NCBI GenBank assembly: GCA_026075535.2
Contig: AP026539.1
Coordinates: 13,330,001-13,394,000, forward strand
Length of the DNA stretch: 64,000 bases
Source: Tricholoma matsutake
Lineage: Eukaryota > Basidiomycota > Agaricomycetes > Agaricales > Tricholomataceae
Direction of reading: 5' to 3'
A program made the translations under genes and the position numbers. Below are positions 33,922 to 44,700 of the stretch, in pieces. How positions within the stretch are numbered: the first letter of the stretch is position 1; the number at the start of each line of letters is the position of its first letter. The notes below the pieces were generated by a model. The model made no database searches. It was given only the letters and a program-made list of their open reading frames with translations, and had not been told where the DNA came from.

Positions 33922-36622
33922 AAAATAGGTAAGTTCTACGTGTCACATATGCATCGACATACCAAAGTCTTTAATTTTTCTCACAGGCGAAGGCCTCAGA
34001 TCTCAGTGGACCCATGTCAATTCACAACTTATGTTCTCACTTCAAGACCAAGACTAATCCATTGTAAAGTAATACTGCAGATTCAAGTTGCGGGAACATT
34101 GTCAGGTGATTTATGAACCTCGACAAACTTTGTCAGGTGACTTATGAACCTTGACAAATGTTGTTGGGTGACTTACAAACCTCAGAACTGATGATGCCTG
34201 CACCAAGAAACAAAGCTTCGAGAAAGAAAAGGGAAGGATATTTGGTGTGTTGCCATACTTGTAATGCAACGGCTTGTACCACGAAAACGAGAGGAGTTCT
34301 ATGGCCTGTTGAAGGCAGTTCTTTGGCAAGGCATGAAAAAAGCAATGTGCATCCAAGTACGTGAGATAGCTACTCAATATGGTTTACTCATCCACATATT
34401 TCCCAAGATTGTTCAGAATCTTGTGCTGCGAAGCAGTCTGGGGCATATAAGCGCCAACCAACGGATGGCAAGCTTATGCAGGGCTTGAACCTGTATAGAG
34501 AGTATCTGAATAGAGCCAACCATCATAAGGGTTCGACTTTTTAAGGTGAATCTGGACAGCCTAATTCATAAGAGTATTGCCTTTGCGCCTCTATATGATG
34601 TTTTGTAAACTCTGATGCATTACAGACAGACTTTCAGCCCAACGATCCTCTGTGGGTGACCTCTTTGTTCAGGGATCTTCCATGGATATATCAGATGTTT
34701 TGTTGGACAACTTGAACCTATCTGGAGAACCTGCTTCAGTCAAGTAAGATCCTTCTTTCCCTCCCAGCCATTTGGTCAATATAAACCAACCTCAAACAGA
34801 TTAATTACCCAAACAGCTGATTCCATTTCCACTACAGACAATTCTTCAGTGTACTATTCTGCCATAACCTCACCCATTATTGATGAGACGTCTGCACCAC
34901 AAGATGCCCTGGACAGCACCGATATGAATTGCTCATCACCGACTATATCCACACCATCATCTCGTCTTGGTGCCCATGAGATGGAAATATCACACTCCTT
35001 CTGTGAGCGACCCACCGCTGAGAAACTGACCCAGAAGGAACCGAATATTACATGGAAGCTATTGTATGTGCCTGATCCTACCAGATATATGTCAAAATGG
35101 GATGCAGAGGTTGATATCGCGTGGACCACAGAAAGTATAACCAAAGAGGAGCTGGAATCAGTCCAATGTCTTATAGGGACTTGCATCTATGATATGGAAA
35201 AAGAAAGCAAGGAAATCGAAGAGTGGACAAGTGGCGTTCAGTTCTCATCCAAGAATGGGTTTGTTTCTTGTACCACTGATTGAGTTATATGCAGGGCTGA
35301 CATTTTTATTCCACAAGCTTTATGTGATTATCTCAATGTCAAGGGCTTTGAATGAAGATGAGAGTCCGAAAATCCAGACTGAATTTGTGCCCTGGAGGCG
35401 TTTCTTGGAAGAGTGGATCTATCCAGACAGTCCATCTGCGGATTTTGTAGGGTATCTGGACTGGTGTGACATTTTCATTGGAGGTATGGACTTGATGGTG
35501 GACTACTTGTGAGTATCAGTTTTACATTTAGAAGATTATAACGAGGACATTTGATGATTCAGGGACAACCCTAAGTATGAAATCAAGTCAGATAATCTGG
35601 ATCGGTACAAGGAGAGAATGCTACTGCTGGAATCGGCAACACAATTATGGCCTTCAACAGTTCAAATTAACTCACTCGCCCAGAAGGATGCATTGATAAG
35701 GAATCTGGACATTGTTGCTAAAAGTATAGGGACTAGGCAGCCAAGAATGATTGTGATGAAAGAAGGAGACCAAATCCCGGTCAGGTACATGTTGAAGAGA
35801 ACGAACAGTGACTGTGGGACCCATGTTATCCTTCCAAAGAAAGGTAAAAGAAGCGAAACAGCGTGGAAGGATCTGAAGGGTGGAATGGTGGACTCAGTGT
35901 GGTTGGCTCAAGAGTACATTCCAACCCTGAGAGAGTTTGGAGAATGGCAGGTGGTAATGGTGGGAGGAAAGATTCTGTATTGTGCTCATATGCAATATGA
36001 TGGATCAAAACATTGTTGGAAGTTTGTTAACACCGCCAGGTTTTTGTCGCTGAAAGAAATCAAGTTGAGTGCATATCAGTGGATTGCAGATTGATAAAAC
36101 TGACTAGATATATATTAGTGAACTACGACGGAGTGGAAAACTATGTGGAGATTACTTGGTGGCAAATCCTGATTTTGGGATGCAGGAAATTTGTGAAAAA
36201 GGAAAGCAGGAATTCTATCGATTTGTCCAAGAGACATACAAGAAATTATGTTTCGTGGAATCCTCAAGACTGGGAGGAAAGAGTGTGTTGTCCATGTTTT
36301 TACGGATGGACATTGGGTTTTCTTTTGATGAAAATGAAGAAGCTTTCTATTTCGTTAATAAAATAGAAAGAACACCCACGACAAGCCTATGGTCCAGAGC
36401 TATTGGGGTGCCTATCAATATATTTTCGGAGACGTTGGGTCAATGTCTATGGGAGTGGGCTGGTAGATTTTAAAAATATTGAGATAGTAGTGTGCAGTAG
36501 TCCTCAAATATAATAGATTATCCTTGTACTACACTTCTGTCCAGTATATATGCCACTCGATAATTCTACTGCTATGTTCTACAGTACACAGCCAGATGCT
36601 AGGTAGACCTGAGGTCATAGAC
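33922..36622 (+). mobile_element. Repetitive element, copy B
   Basis: Inverted partner of 2900-5606. Its 5' boundary (AAAATAGGTAAG) is where copies A and C continue further, so B is 5'-truncated or joined to the upstream gene. The 3' end at 36622 coincides with the end of copy A. A spliceable intron (GTAAGTTCTACGTG...TCACAG) begins 8 bases in. Three copies of a 30-base unit (TTGTCAGGTGACTTATGAAC) follow at 34091-34185. Confidence 0.75.
34191..36473 (+). pseudogene. ATP-grasp-like protein gene, copy B
   Basis: ATG at 34191 opens MMPAPRNKASRKKREG, then a CCHTCNATAC...ARHEKSNVHP zinc-finger-like segment. A GTACGT...TTCAG intron gives SCAAKQSGAYKRQPTDGK, and a TAA after KGSTF interrupts it (copy A has CCA). 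Later exons give MDISDVLLDNLNLSGEPASV; then PIIDETSAPQDALDSTDM ... NITWKLLYVPDPTRYMSKWD; then DWCDIFIGGMDL. After an intron near 35512 the C-terminal part reads YMLKRTNSDCGTHVILP, AQEYIPTLREFGEWQVVMVG, and after a frame change SMFLRMDIGFSFDENEEAFY ... NKIERTPTTSLW. The order of Lys strand, QEY...G-G strand and RxD...xIE end is that of an ATP-grasp fold. This copy keeps the segment deleted in copy A. Confidence 0.55.
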
Positions 36623-36912
36623 TCATCTGGGTTTTGGGCCAAAAAGGTTAAGGCTTGATAAGGCCTTAAAATATCCAAATTAATAATAATATTTGCAATT
36701 CTTATATACAGTCTGAAAAGGGTATTTAAAGGATGGTAGCGTTGACAAATTTCAACAGTGCACTCAGAATTGAGCTTTCAAAATGTATGGTAGTAGCTGA
36801 ACAAATAATATACATATGTGAAATGTAATGAACAGAGATATCAAGTGTGATTGATCAGTGAAATTTAGAAAAGAGTGATGAAAATCCACCTGTTGTCCCA
36901 ACACTTATAAAG
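36623..36912. other. No gene seen
   Basis: AT-rich, with palindromic 'aaggcttgataaggcctt' but no coding evidence. Confidence 0.45.
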
Positions 36913-37665
36913 GACGGTAGTGATGGCAGATTCTGCCACCTATATCAGGATGGCCTCACTGATCAGCTGTTGCCTTACCAATTCCTTGGGCCCAGCTACT
37001 TGTGTCTGTTGCTTCAACAGGTTAGCGAAGACCCGGTCTTCACTGAAGCGGCCATATACATACCGGTCTTTGGACGCTACGCCGGGGAGTACGTTGCTGA
37101 ATGTGCAAACGGCTGATGCGGATACATTGGTCAGTCTCCATCTATACTGAAGAATGCAGTAAGTGTTTACAGAGGCCCAGTGCCATTACAGAGGCTATAT
37201 CAGGTGGTTGGCATTCCAGCACGGACATTTCCACCTTGAGGTAAGTTGGGAGGTTTCTCCAGAGCTCAAAGTACTTACCACATATTATGAAGAAAGGGAC
37301 GCATTGCGCCCTCCTCCCGCTCTACATTGCTGGGAATTAGAGTGCATCCAAAGGCCATTGAAGTGGACCTATGCAGAAGCAGGTAAGTGAAGAGCAATCC
37401 CCAAACATTCAAGCTAACCCTGGCCATAGATTTAACCGCCAAAGTGCCCCATTCCATTGAGTACGTGGATCTTGGTTATGAAACCGACTGGTGCAAATTC
37501 TTGAAGCTTGATTCCATGGACAGGCCTGGGCTAACAGAGGTGGAATTCTTTGGCCTGTTTGCCAAGTGCAAGGTGTGCTTGCTCATCATGACATGCCAAG
37601 CATTCCATAGCCACTACTGCAGCCTGCAAAGGGAGGATGATTCGGAGCTAACTGACCACGAGTAA
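36913..37665 (+). pseudogene. Multi-copy fungal protein with zinc-ribbon-like end
   Basis: The first part reads LLPYQFLGPSYLCLLLQQVS, EDPVFTEAAIYIPVFGRYAG, EYVAECANG, TGA at 37114, then CGYIGQ and GPVPLQRLYQVVGIPARTFP. Probable introns near 37240 and 37384-37430 lead to YYEERDALRPPPALHCWELE, CIQRPLKWTYAEAG and DRPGLTEVEFFGLFAKCKVC ... FHSHYC. The CKVC...HSHYC end could bind zinc. I recall the family as common in Agaricomycetes with no assigned function. The TGA replaces an expected CGA (Arg). Confidence 0.55.
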
Positions 37666-38326
37666 GGAAGGCGGCATTGATAAACCAACCATCATTTAGA
37701 CTTTTCATTTCAATCATTTTGTATATACCCTTCTAGATTTCAAATCAACTGTGTTGCATAGCCATACCCTCATAAAACACTTACCCCATCAGTTACATGG
37801 GGATGATCCTGAAAATAGGCAGCTCAGGAGCCCATCTATGCAGGGAAGCAGAAAATTATGAACATGCACCCCACAAAGTCTTAGGACTTTATTCCTCGAG
37901 GCATACAAGTAGAATAAGGGTGAAATGATGGTTAAGAGAACAAGAAGCGCGCCTTACTTCCTAGCATACATCACAATGACCATGCTTCAAAGGCTAGATG
38001 TAATTAAATTTATCAATACTCATTTTCAATGATCATTAATGCCATATCTGGACTTTGACCGCTATGTATATGAGATGGAGAAAGCGACCGATGAAATATG
38101 TCGAATCAGTGGGGACCAACTTGAAGTTGGGAACTTGGGGACGAGCAGGCGTGATGCATTTGAATGGCATATAAATTAAGGGTAGCTGCATAGGCACTGT
38201 TGCATCACGGTCAAAGCAAAAAAAGACAGCATGCAAACGGAGGCGCGAATGGGCTGCCAAGTAGAGGAATGGCTGCCCAGCCATTTGCTTGAGCGCGCCT
38301 GGGCTGGGACATTTTAGCTGCCCGCA
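37666..38326. other. No gene seen
   Basis: No supported coding frames. It may include 3' flanking sequence of the preceding relic. Confidence 0.45.
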
Positions 38327-39190
38327 TCAGATATAAGAAATATGGATGCCTTTTGGATGGCTGAGGGATTAACTAAGCTAGAAAGTGCGTCAGCTTTCGA
38401 TCTTTGATTCCCTGCCGCCATACAGCTACACGTCGCGTACACCAATTTCCCGGGCTTGAGTAAAGGGCGGGCGTTGCATACCTGACAGGGCAGAGTAAGA
38501 AGGGAGGCTCTCACCTTGGGAAGCCCATCCGAGTCATCGCCACTACCCATGCCAACACTGACGCATACCCTGAACGCTGAACACCACATCAGATATGGGA
38601 AGCATTAACAGCTTTGTCAAGGTGAATGGGCTTCGGGATGAACCAAAGTAAAGAAAAAATGTGTCAGTTCTCAATTGTTGATTGCCTGCTGCCGTACAGC
38701 TACACGTCGCTTGCGCCAATTTCCCGGGCTCAAGTAAAGGGCGGGCGTTGCATATTTGACAGGGCAGGGTAAGAAAGGGGCCTCTCACCTTGAGGTGCCA
38801 TCGGATGCATTGAGAAGTTTATCGTCACTGCTACATCAAGCCAACACCGGTGCATACATGGAGGCGCATCCACCAAGCAGCTTGACCGGGCACCCCTGGA
38901 ACAAAGTACTTCAGCCAACCGCGTCAGATATAGGAAACATTAACACCTTTGTGGAGGTGAATGGGCTTCAGGATTAACTAAAGTAGAAAACGCGTCAGCT
39001 CTCGATCTTTTATCAGCTGCCACCCTGTTGCTATGCGCTGCTTGCGCCAATTTCCTGGGCACGAACAATGGACAGGCATTGTGTAACTGATATAATGGGT
39101 AAAGGGGATCTCACCTCGAGGGGACATCTGACACTTGGATGTACTGAAATTCCTGTCAAGGACTCTAGGGCGAGCTGCTGACAGGTTCAA
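38327..39190. repeat. Triplicated degenerate repeat
   Basis: Three successive units of about 260-340 bases share 'tcagatata(t)gggaa...cattaac', 'cgtcag...ctcgatctttgattcc', 'caatttcccgggc..aagtaaagggcgggcgttgcat' and 'tctcacctt/cgag'. The third is most diverged and ends with 'aggggatctcacctcgagggg'. That sequence recurs inverted at 40963-41003 next to the TET/JBP relic's start. The unit may contain the promoter and 5' splice region of that gene family. Confidence 0.65.
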
Positions 39191-39593
39191 GGGGCCAGAG
39201 GTAACCCAAATGTAGGGTTGCGTGACGAAAAGTCAGACACAACCGGGCAGGTGACAAAAAGTCAGACCTGCAGGGCCAGGAAGTAAGAGCAGCACACGCA
39301 GAAGTGAGGAAGGACGAGAGGGAGTTGAACTTGAACAAGAAGTCGAGCACTGCCACTTCAACTTGAACTTCCCGTGACTTGTTTATAATTATGTAAGGGT
39401 GTAAACATGTCCTAAGATCGGACAAGCCTTTAAAGCTTCAAGCTTCAAGCTTCAAGTTCAGGCTCGGAGGTTCTATCAGGCCACTGGGGTCTCCACGTTC
39501 ACATTGTACTAGGAGCTAGGAAGCTAAAGACAATATATTACTGAGCAGATGAATGGGTCCAATTGTAATTTTACATACAATGCAGCTACTAAG

Positions 39594-40943
39594 TTAGCTC
39601 TGTTGCGCCATTGCACACAGCTCATCCATCATAGAAAACAAAGAAAGACCAAAATCCTTACATGCTGCCCTACGAACCTCTTCTGCTGCACGCTCGGCTG
39701 CCAAAGATCCATTAGCGTAGCTCTCCTCCTTCTGAAACCCATGCTCAACCCATCGGAATAGACCACCGGCCGCGTACTGCGTGAAGGAGTACCAAATCTC
39801 GTGGGGTTGGATGGGGAGGTTCGAGTGGCTGATGACAGCTGAGGGAATGATGATGGACGTGCCTGGAGGAAACTCGATAACAATGCCACACTCCCATAGG
39901 ATGAGGTGGCCGCCGCACATTGAATCAAACTTTCCAACATTGGTTATAATGCAGACTCCAAAGGCGAGGTTCCCCCAATCCGTATGCCAATAGCACCAAG
40001 TCGCTGGGCCGAAGTTGAAAGAAATTGCCGCCCAGATGCTATCCAGAAATAGGCGCTCAAGGCCTTCGTCCTGCTCATACAGGGCCCCAAGAGTTTCATG
40101 GTAATATTCATAAAGCTTGGGGAACCAAGTTGCAAATTCACCATTCACAAATTTGGAGATGCGGACAAAGGATGGGTAGCTGAGGAATTTTCATAAAACT
40201 CTGCAATTCGCTCAGTTGTGCGCGAGGTTGCCTGGGATCACTTGGCCACCACCAAATGATACACCCGCTGCCAGGGCTGGGAAAGGCCCACAGTGATGAT
40301 TCAAGTCCTTAGAATCAAAGGAGCATTGCTCGCTGGCCTCCTCCATCTCCCTCTCCACATCCGCCATTCCCTTCGACCATTTTTGCTCCTCTGGCTGGTT
40401 ACTGTCATCTGGCTGCCCAATGCCTACACAGAAAATCCGGCTGGCATGATCCCCAATGGGGATTGATTTTCTGTCAAATTCAAGTTCCAGCTATAGGAAT
40501 TGACACAAAATTAACTTAGCTTACCTGCCATCCCACTTTTGCAGCTTAAATTTGAAGCACGAGTTCTCTCCAACCAGATCGTCCAACTTGTATGTGGTCT
40601 TATCCTTCAACTCCTCAGTGTCACATACACCTACATACCCAGGGGCTGAGATTGAAATATCCGTGAGATCGAGCTTGGCATCAATGGCCTTCAAGTTCAG
40701 GTTATGCAATTTCTGGCAGGTGGCAGGCCGAACTTCATAAGCATGCACTCCGGCCTCACGCTCCTTCCGCTGCTCAGCTCTGTTGTGCTTCCGCTTTGCA
40801 TGGCTCCGTTGCTTGTTGCTGCTGTACTTCTTACCCACATTTTCCAGCCGACCAGCTGAGGTTGAAGCAGTTTCCCCTGGCACCGACTGGGGATCCGGGG
40901 GAAGATTGTGGTCATTCAACGGATCACCTGGCCGACACAACAA
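39594..40943 (-). pseudogene. TET/JBP-family 2-oxoglutarate/Fe(II) oxygenase relic
   Basis: The fungal TET/JBP family oxidises 5-methylcytosine in DNA. The N-terminus is basic (KKYSSNKQRSHAKRKHNRAE), then YVGVCDTEELKDKTTYKLDD LVGENSCFKF...KWDGR, an intron, FDRKSIPIGDHASRIFCVGI, GPFPALAAGVSFGGGQVIPG, and KFVNGEFATWFPKLYEYYHE. The oxygenase core follows: the iron ligands H-x-D in YWHTDWGNL, GGHLILWECGIVIEFPPG, the distal His in IPSAVISHSN and a YSFTQYAAGGLFRWVEHGF end. Two TGA stops lie in frame (40212-40214 and 40191-40193). The expected 2OG-binding Arg after the distal His is Trp (codon at 39792-39794). The junction near 40515 does not keep frame cleanly. Assigned from remembered family motifs; I am fairly sure of the family. 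Confidence 0.75.
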
Positions 40944-41105
40944 GTTAAACCTATCTCAGCCCATCCAAGTGTCAGATGGCCCCTCGAGGTGAGATCCCCT
41001 TTCCGATGTTTCTACTTCACTGGCAGTTGACCCCAAAATCCATTCATATGAAAAAAAAAGTATGAATGAATATTTCTCACATCAGAGAAAGTTGGCTGAA
41101 ATACT

Positions 41106-41390
41106 TTGGCACAGGACAAACCTTGGCCCACCCCCATCAGTGCCCACGACCCATTGTTTGATTTCGAGTCAGCAATAGCATTGAGTATTGAAAGGGAGGA
41201 GGTGTTTGGCTATTTAGACAGCGGGGAAATAGGACATGGCCTTTTTAGCAATTCTCCCCTCACCACGCCGGAGCCTACTCTGCCTCCCTCACCTACTCAA
41301 AAACTGATGAAGACGGCTGGCTCAAACAGCGCCACATGGTGTCGTTCGAAATTTGAATCCAGTGGGGAAGTGCTTCGAGCCATTGTCTAG
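41106..41390 (+). CDS. Short acidic ORF, possible inverted first exon
   Basis: It reads PISAHDPLFDFESAIALSIE, REEVFGYLDSGEIGHGLFSN and a Pro-rich end (LTTPEPTLPPSPTQ), 94 residues to the stop. It starts about 160 bases from the TET/JBP relic start, on the opposite strand. This type of acidic/Pro-rich segment reminds me of the first exon of TET/JBP-type fungal genes, so it may be a displaced piece of the same family. It may also be an independent small gene. Confidence 0.35.
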   Translation: MAQDKPWPTPISAHDPLFDFESAIALSIEREEVFGYLDSGEIGHGLFSNSPLTTPEPTLPPSPTQKLMKTAGSNSATWCRSKFESSGEVLRAIV

Positions 41391-41399
41391 AATACATTG

Positions 41400-42600
41400 T
41401 TTTTGTTAGTAAAGTCTTCCTAAGTCTTCCTGTAAAAAGAGCAGGATTGGGCATTGACATAGCTGCGAGACAAGGAGGAAAGGATGCAAGAGGACGAGAG
41501 GTCGGTAGTGAACATGGCGGGAATGGGATGAACACTCCCCGCTTTCTCCCCTGTTTCCACCCTGCGAGCAGTTGCTCGCAGCGGCGGTTGGGGGTGCCGG
41601 TGGCTGTTGTTGTCCCTCGTCATTGGCTGGGTGTCACGTCACCCTTGTGGACACACAAGTTCCAGGTTGCCATGCTGCTGGATGTGAATGCCTACTTCAC
41701 AGCAGCATCTTGGTCCTGCTCCTCTCTTCATTATGCATCCCCAAGTTCACATCACCCTTATCCTAGATATTTTCATTTGTAAAGCAAGGTATTTCTTTGT
41801 TTCGTGTATGTACAAAGTTTAATGGCTTTACTGAAAGAATACAACTATTAAATAGCTGCTGTCAAACTTCAGTATGAATAAGCAGATGAGGGATTTATTA
41901 TGCAGCCACTACAACACATATGCATAGCAAACAAGGAGCAGACATGAGCCTGCTATGGGCACAGCTATCTGTAAACTCATGTGCAGCCACGTGAATTGTC
42001 CATGTGGCTTTAGGTTGGCTTGTATATGTGACTTCACATATGGAGGATGGCTTGCGGAGGCTGTAGGGTCAAGGGAAGGCATGTGAGATATAGGGGTGTA
42101 GGAGGAGATAGATGAGAGATGAAAGTTGGCATAGACAGATGGTGGTGGCGAGCAGAGGGAGGGAGGATCCAGGGGGGCTCATCAACAGACTAAATAGCTG
42201 CAATGAGATTGTGTAGCGGCGCAAGCGCCAATCCCTGACTCTCTGGTGCCTTTGTAATTTTCTTGCTTGCAATTCTTAGCTTGGTAATGTTTGATTCAAC
42301 AAACAATGAACGAAAAAAATGTGAAAGAGAACTTAGGTTGACAATTTGTGTGGATGTATTCTAGAGCAGATTCCCAGAACGAAACATGATTGTAGAAGTA
42401 CTAGGTAAGGTCGAATACTAGCACATTAAGTTAGTATAGAATTTCATAAGAAACATCTAACCTGTTGAAGTTGAGCCCTCAGGGTCCACAGCCACAGATG
42501 GACAAAGATGATCGGAGCCCGTGGTGACAATTGACAAGTGCTCAAAGAGCACAACTATGTATAATAACAATATAAATATGACATGGTCTAGCAATAAAAA
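41400..42600. other. No gene seen; contains a perfect hairpin
   Basis: The only structure is TGCGAGCAGTTGCTCGCA at 41563-41580, with 8-base arms and a 2-base loop, within Cys/Gly-rich-looking GC sequence. The frames around it do not look like real protein. Confidence 0.5.
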
Positions 42601-42605
42601 AAAGG

Positions 42606-44700
42606 CTAAACATGACAGAAAACCTCCAAAATCTCTAGTAACCCATCATAGTCCTGATCGCTTGCTGCTTGATAAAATGGTCCCCATATTTTGGAACTCT
42701 CAATATCCTTCCACATTTGTAATACCCTCGACATCTCGGAGTTTTGATATCCATCCGCTCGAATGTTCCCTGCGTTGAACTCATCAAATTGGCATGGAAA
42801 CAATAGATGAAGGACCACCAGGATGCATGCGAAGACGTCATCTGCAGGTCAGGGGATATATGATTGCTCTGTTGACTGAAGAAGTCGCCTTGGCCAGCAG
42901 ATATAACCACCCGAGTAGTCAACTTCATTGTCAGTAGATTGATTCCCCCCTGAATCGAAAGCTGTTTCGTAATCGATGATCACCACATTGACATCGTTCT
43001 GTTCATGCTTAAGAATCAAGTTTGATAGGCAAACGTCTCGATGGATGATCCCTTGACCATGCAGGTACCTCAGCCCATTTATCATGCCATGGACAACCTT
43101 GCATGATAACGCTGCTGACTCTCCCGGTAAGATGGGTTCTCCTATTGGCAAGATTCCTAGCTCCCCATATCCGCGAGTCCATACGAGTTCAGGTATATGC
43201 AGAGATTTAGTGTCGCATAATTTTTTCAGGGTCGTGATCTCATTTTCCAAACAATGATTATCATGCATAGTCTTCAGCACAAATTGGTTTTTTTGTTCCC
43301 AGTGTTGAGCCAGAGGAAACCATCTGGGAGTGTTCTTGACAGTTTGACGAGTAGTCATATGTTTTGGCACCATATCATTTGGTAGTGGAAGCACCTTTTT
43401 CACAGAAAGCAGGAAATAATGTTTTCCCACTGAAAGGACTGAAAATTTGGGGTCTAATGCTTTATCGAGCAAAGGAATCGTTGCTTGCAACTGTGAGGCA
43501 GACGATGTTTCCGCAAAGATGATAGCATCTGCAAGGGATGAGCAAGGATGCTCCTCAATTTTCGGGCCTTTCTCATCAAACACGGCATTGTAGACCCAGG
43601 AAGAGGAATAGTTTGATCGGACCCCTATAAAGCGTGATCGATGTGGTTGCTTCTCACGTATGCTTTTGAAATAATCCAACATCTGGCCGCAATGCGCGGC
43701 TGTTCGTGCTTCGACACTTGGTACTTTGAATTCCAGAAAGTACCAAATGGAGTATGGGAGGCGAGCGTCATCATATTTCGCAACACTGACGTCTGCGTGA
43801 AACTCGGTGCACTGACTGGTGTCCACTATGAGAATATCTTTCGTCTCTTTGTAAAGGCCGTCTCTGATCGCACCAATGAGGTCTGGATACATGTCGAGCT
43901 CTTTCGACCAAGTTTTAGTTTTGTCCGCCAATGCTGAGAGCTTTGACGTGAGCATCTTTTTATGCGGGTGCTGCTGTCCCCCAATTAACATATTCTGGCC
44001 AACTTGCCCAGTGTCTTGTAGGTGTTTCCATGCCTGTGAATGGGTGATGGATCCTTGCAACAGTTTGAATCTAAGAATGCTCTGATGCAGAAGCTCACTT
44101 ACCCCATTTCCAACCAGTCTCAGCTCTCCTTGTCTCACGGAGTGCAATGGCAATGTCAGTGGATTCCTCTAATCTCTGGATGACTTCGCCCTTCTTTGCG
44201 ATCCTTTTATCCTTCTCCACCACTACCTCGTCCATCTTTGCGATCATCCTATCCTTCTCTGCCACCATCCTATCCTTCTCTGCCACCATCCTATCCTTCT
44301 CCGCCACCATCCTATCCTTCTCCGCCACCATCCTATCCTTCTCCGCCACCATCCTATCCTTCTCCACCACCATCCTATCCTTCTCGCTGATCCTATCATT
44401 GAATACTCTGACCGAACCCAAGTACCAATCAACGATCTGGAAGAAACAGGTTATCTATAAGCTATTGAATCCGCAGCAAGGACTTACAATTATGAGCAAT
44501 AAGTTGACACCTTTTGACTGTTTCGGGCTTAGATCTACTCAAACAGATGAAACCAGCGAATATGTGACATTATGACAGAGATACTAACCCTCTGGGTAGA
44601 CTGTGTGAATCAGATCAATAGAAATGCTCTGAGTGGGTACCAGGCGAGCGATCTCGGTTAGATGGGTGATAATTTGGTCCATAGCGGGGGTTGGATTCAT
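42606..44700 (-). pseudogene. FunK1-type protein kinase with N-terminal heptad array
   Basis: A short first exon (MNPTPAMDQIITHLTEIARL, ATG at 44700) splices through TTCCAG at about 44450 to IVDWYLGSVRVFNDRISEKD and about eight EKDRMVA heptads, a likely coiled coil. The body (44153-42849) has SEHxxDV-like FunK1 preamble (ECTEFHADVSVAKYDDA), the N-lobe Lys in NQFVLKTM, the catalytic loop IIHRDVCLSNLIL and IDYETA at the DFG position. A TGA at 42849-42851 follows EQSYIP, and the frame continues DDVFACILVVLHLLFPCQFD to a stop near 42606. The frame change near 44095 needs a very short intron or is a mutation. FunK1 kinases are expanded in mushrooms; their substrates are unknown. Confidence 0.75.
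44228..44390. repeat. Coding minisatellite, 21-base unit
   Basis: About eight near-identical 21-base units encode EKDRMVA on the minus strand. Being seven codons it lengthens a coiled coil by whole heptads, so copy number can vary without frameshift. Differences are mostly ctctg/ctccg. Confidence 0.9.

Noticed and set aside
36913..42600. KDZ transposase accompanying the TET/JBP relic
   Set aside because: This association is known in mushrooms, so I looked for it, but no fragment here shows KDZ transposase motifs.
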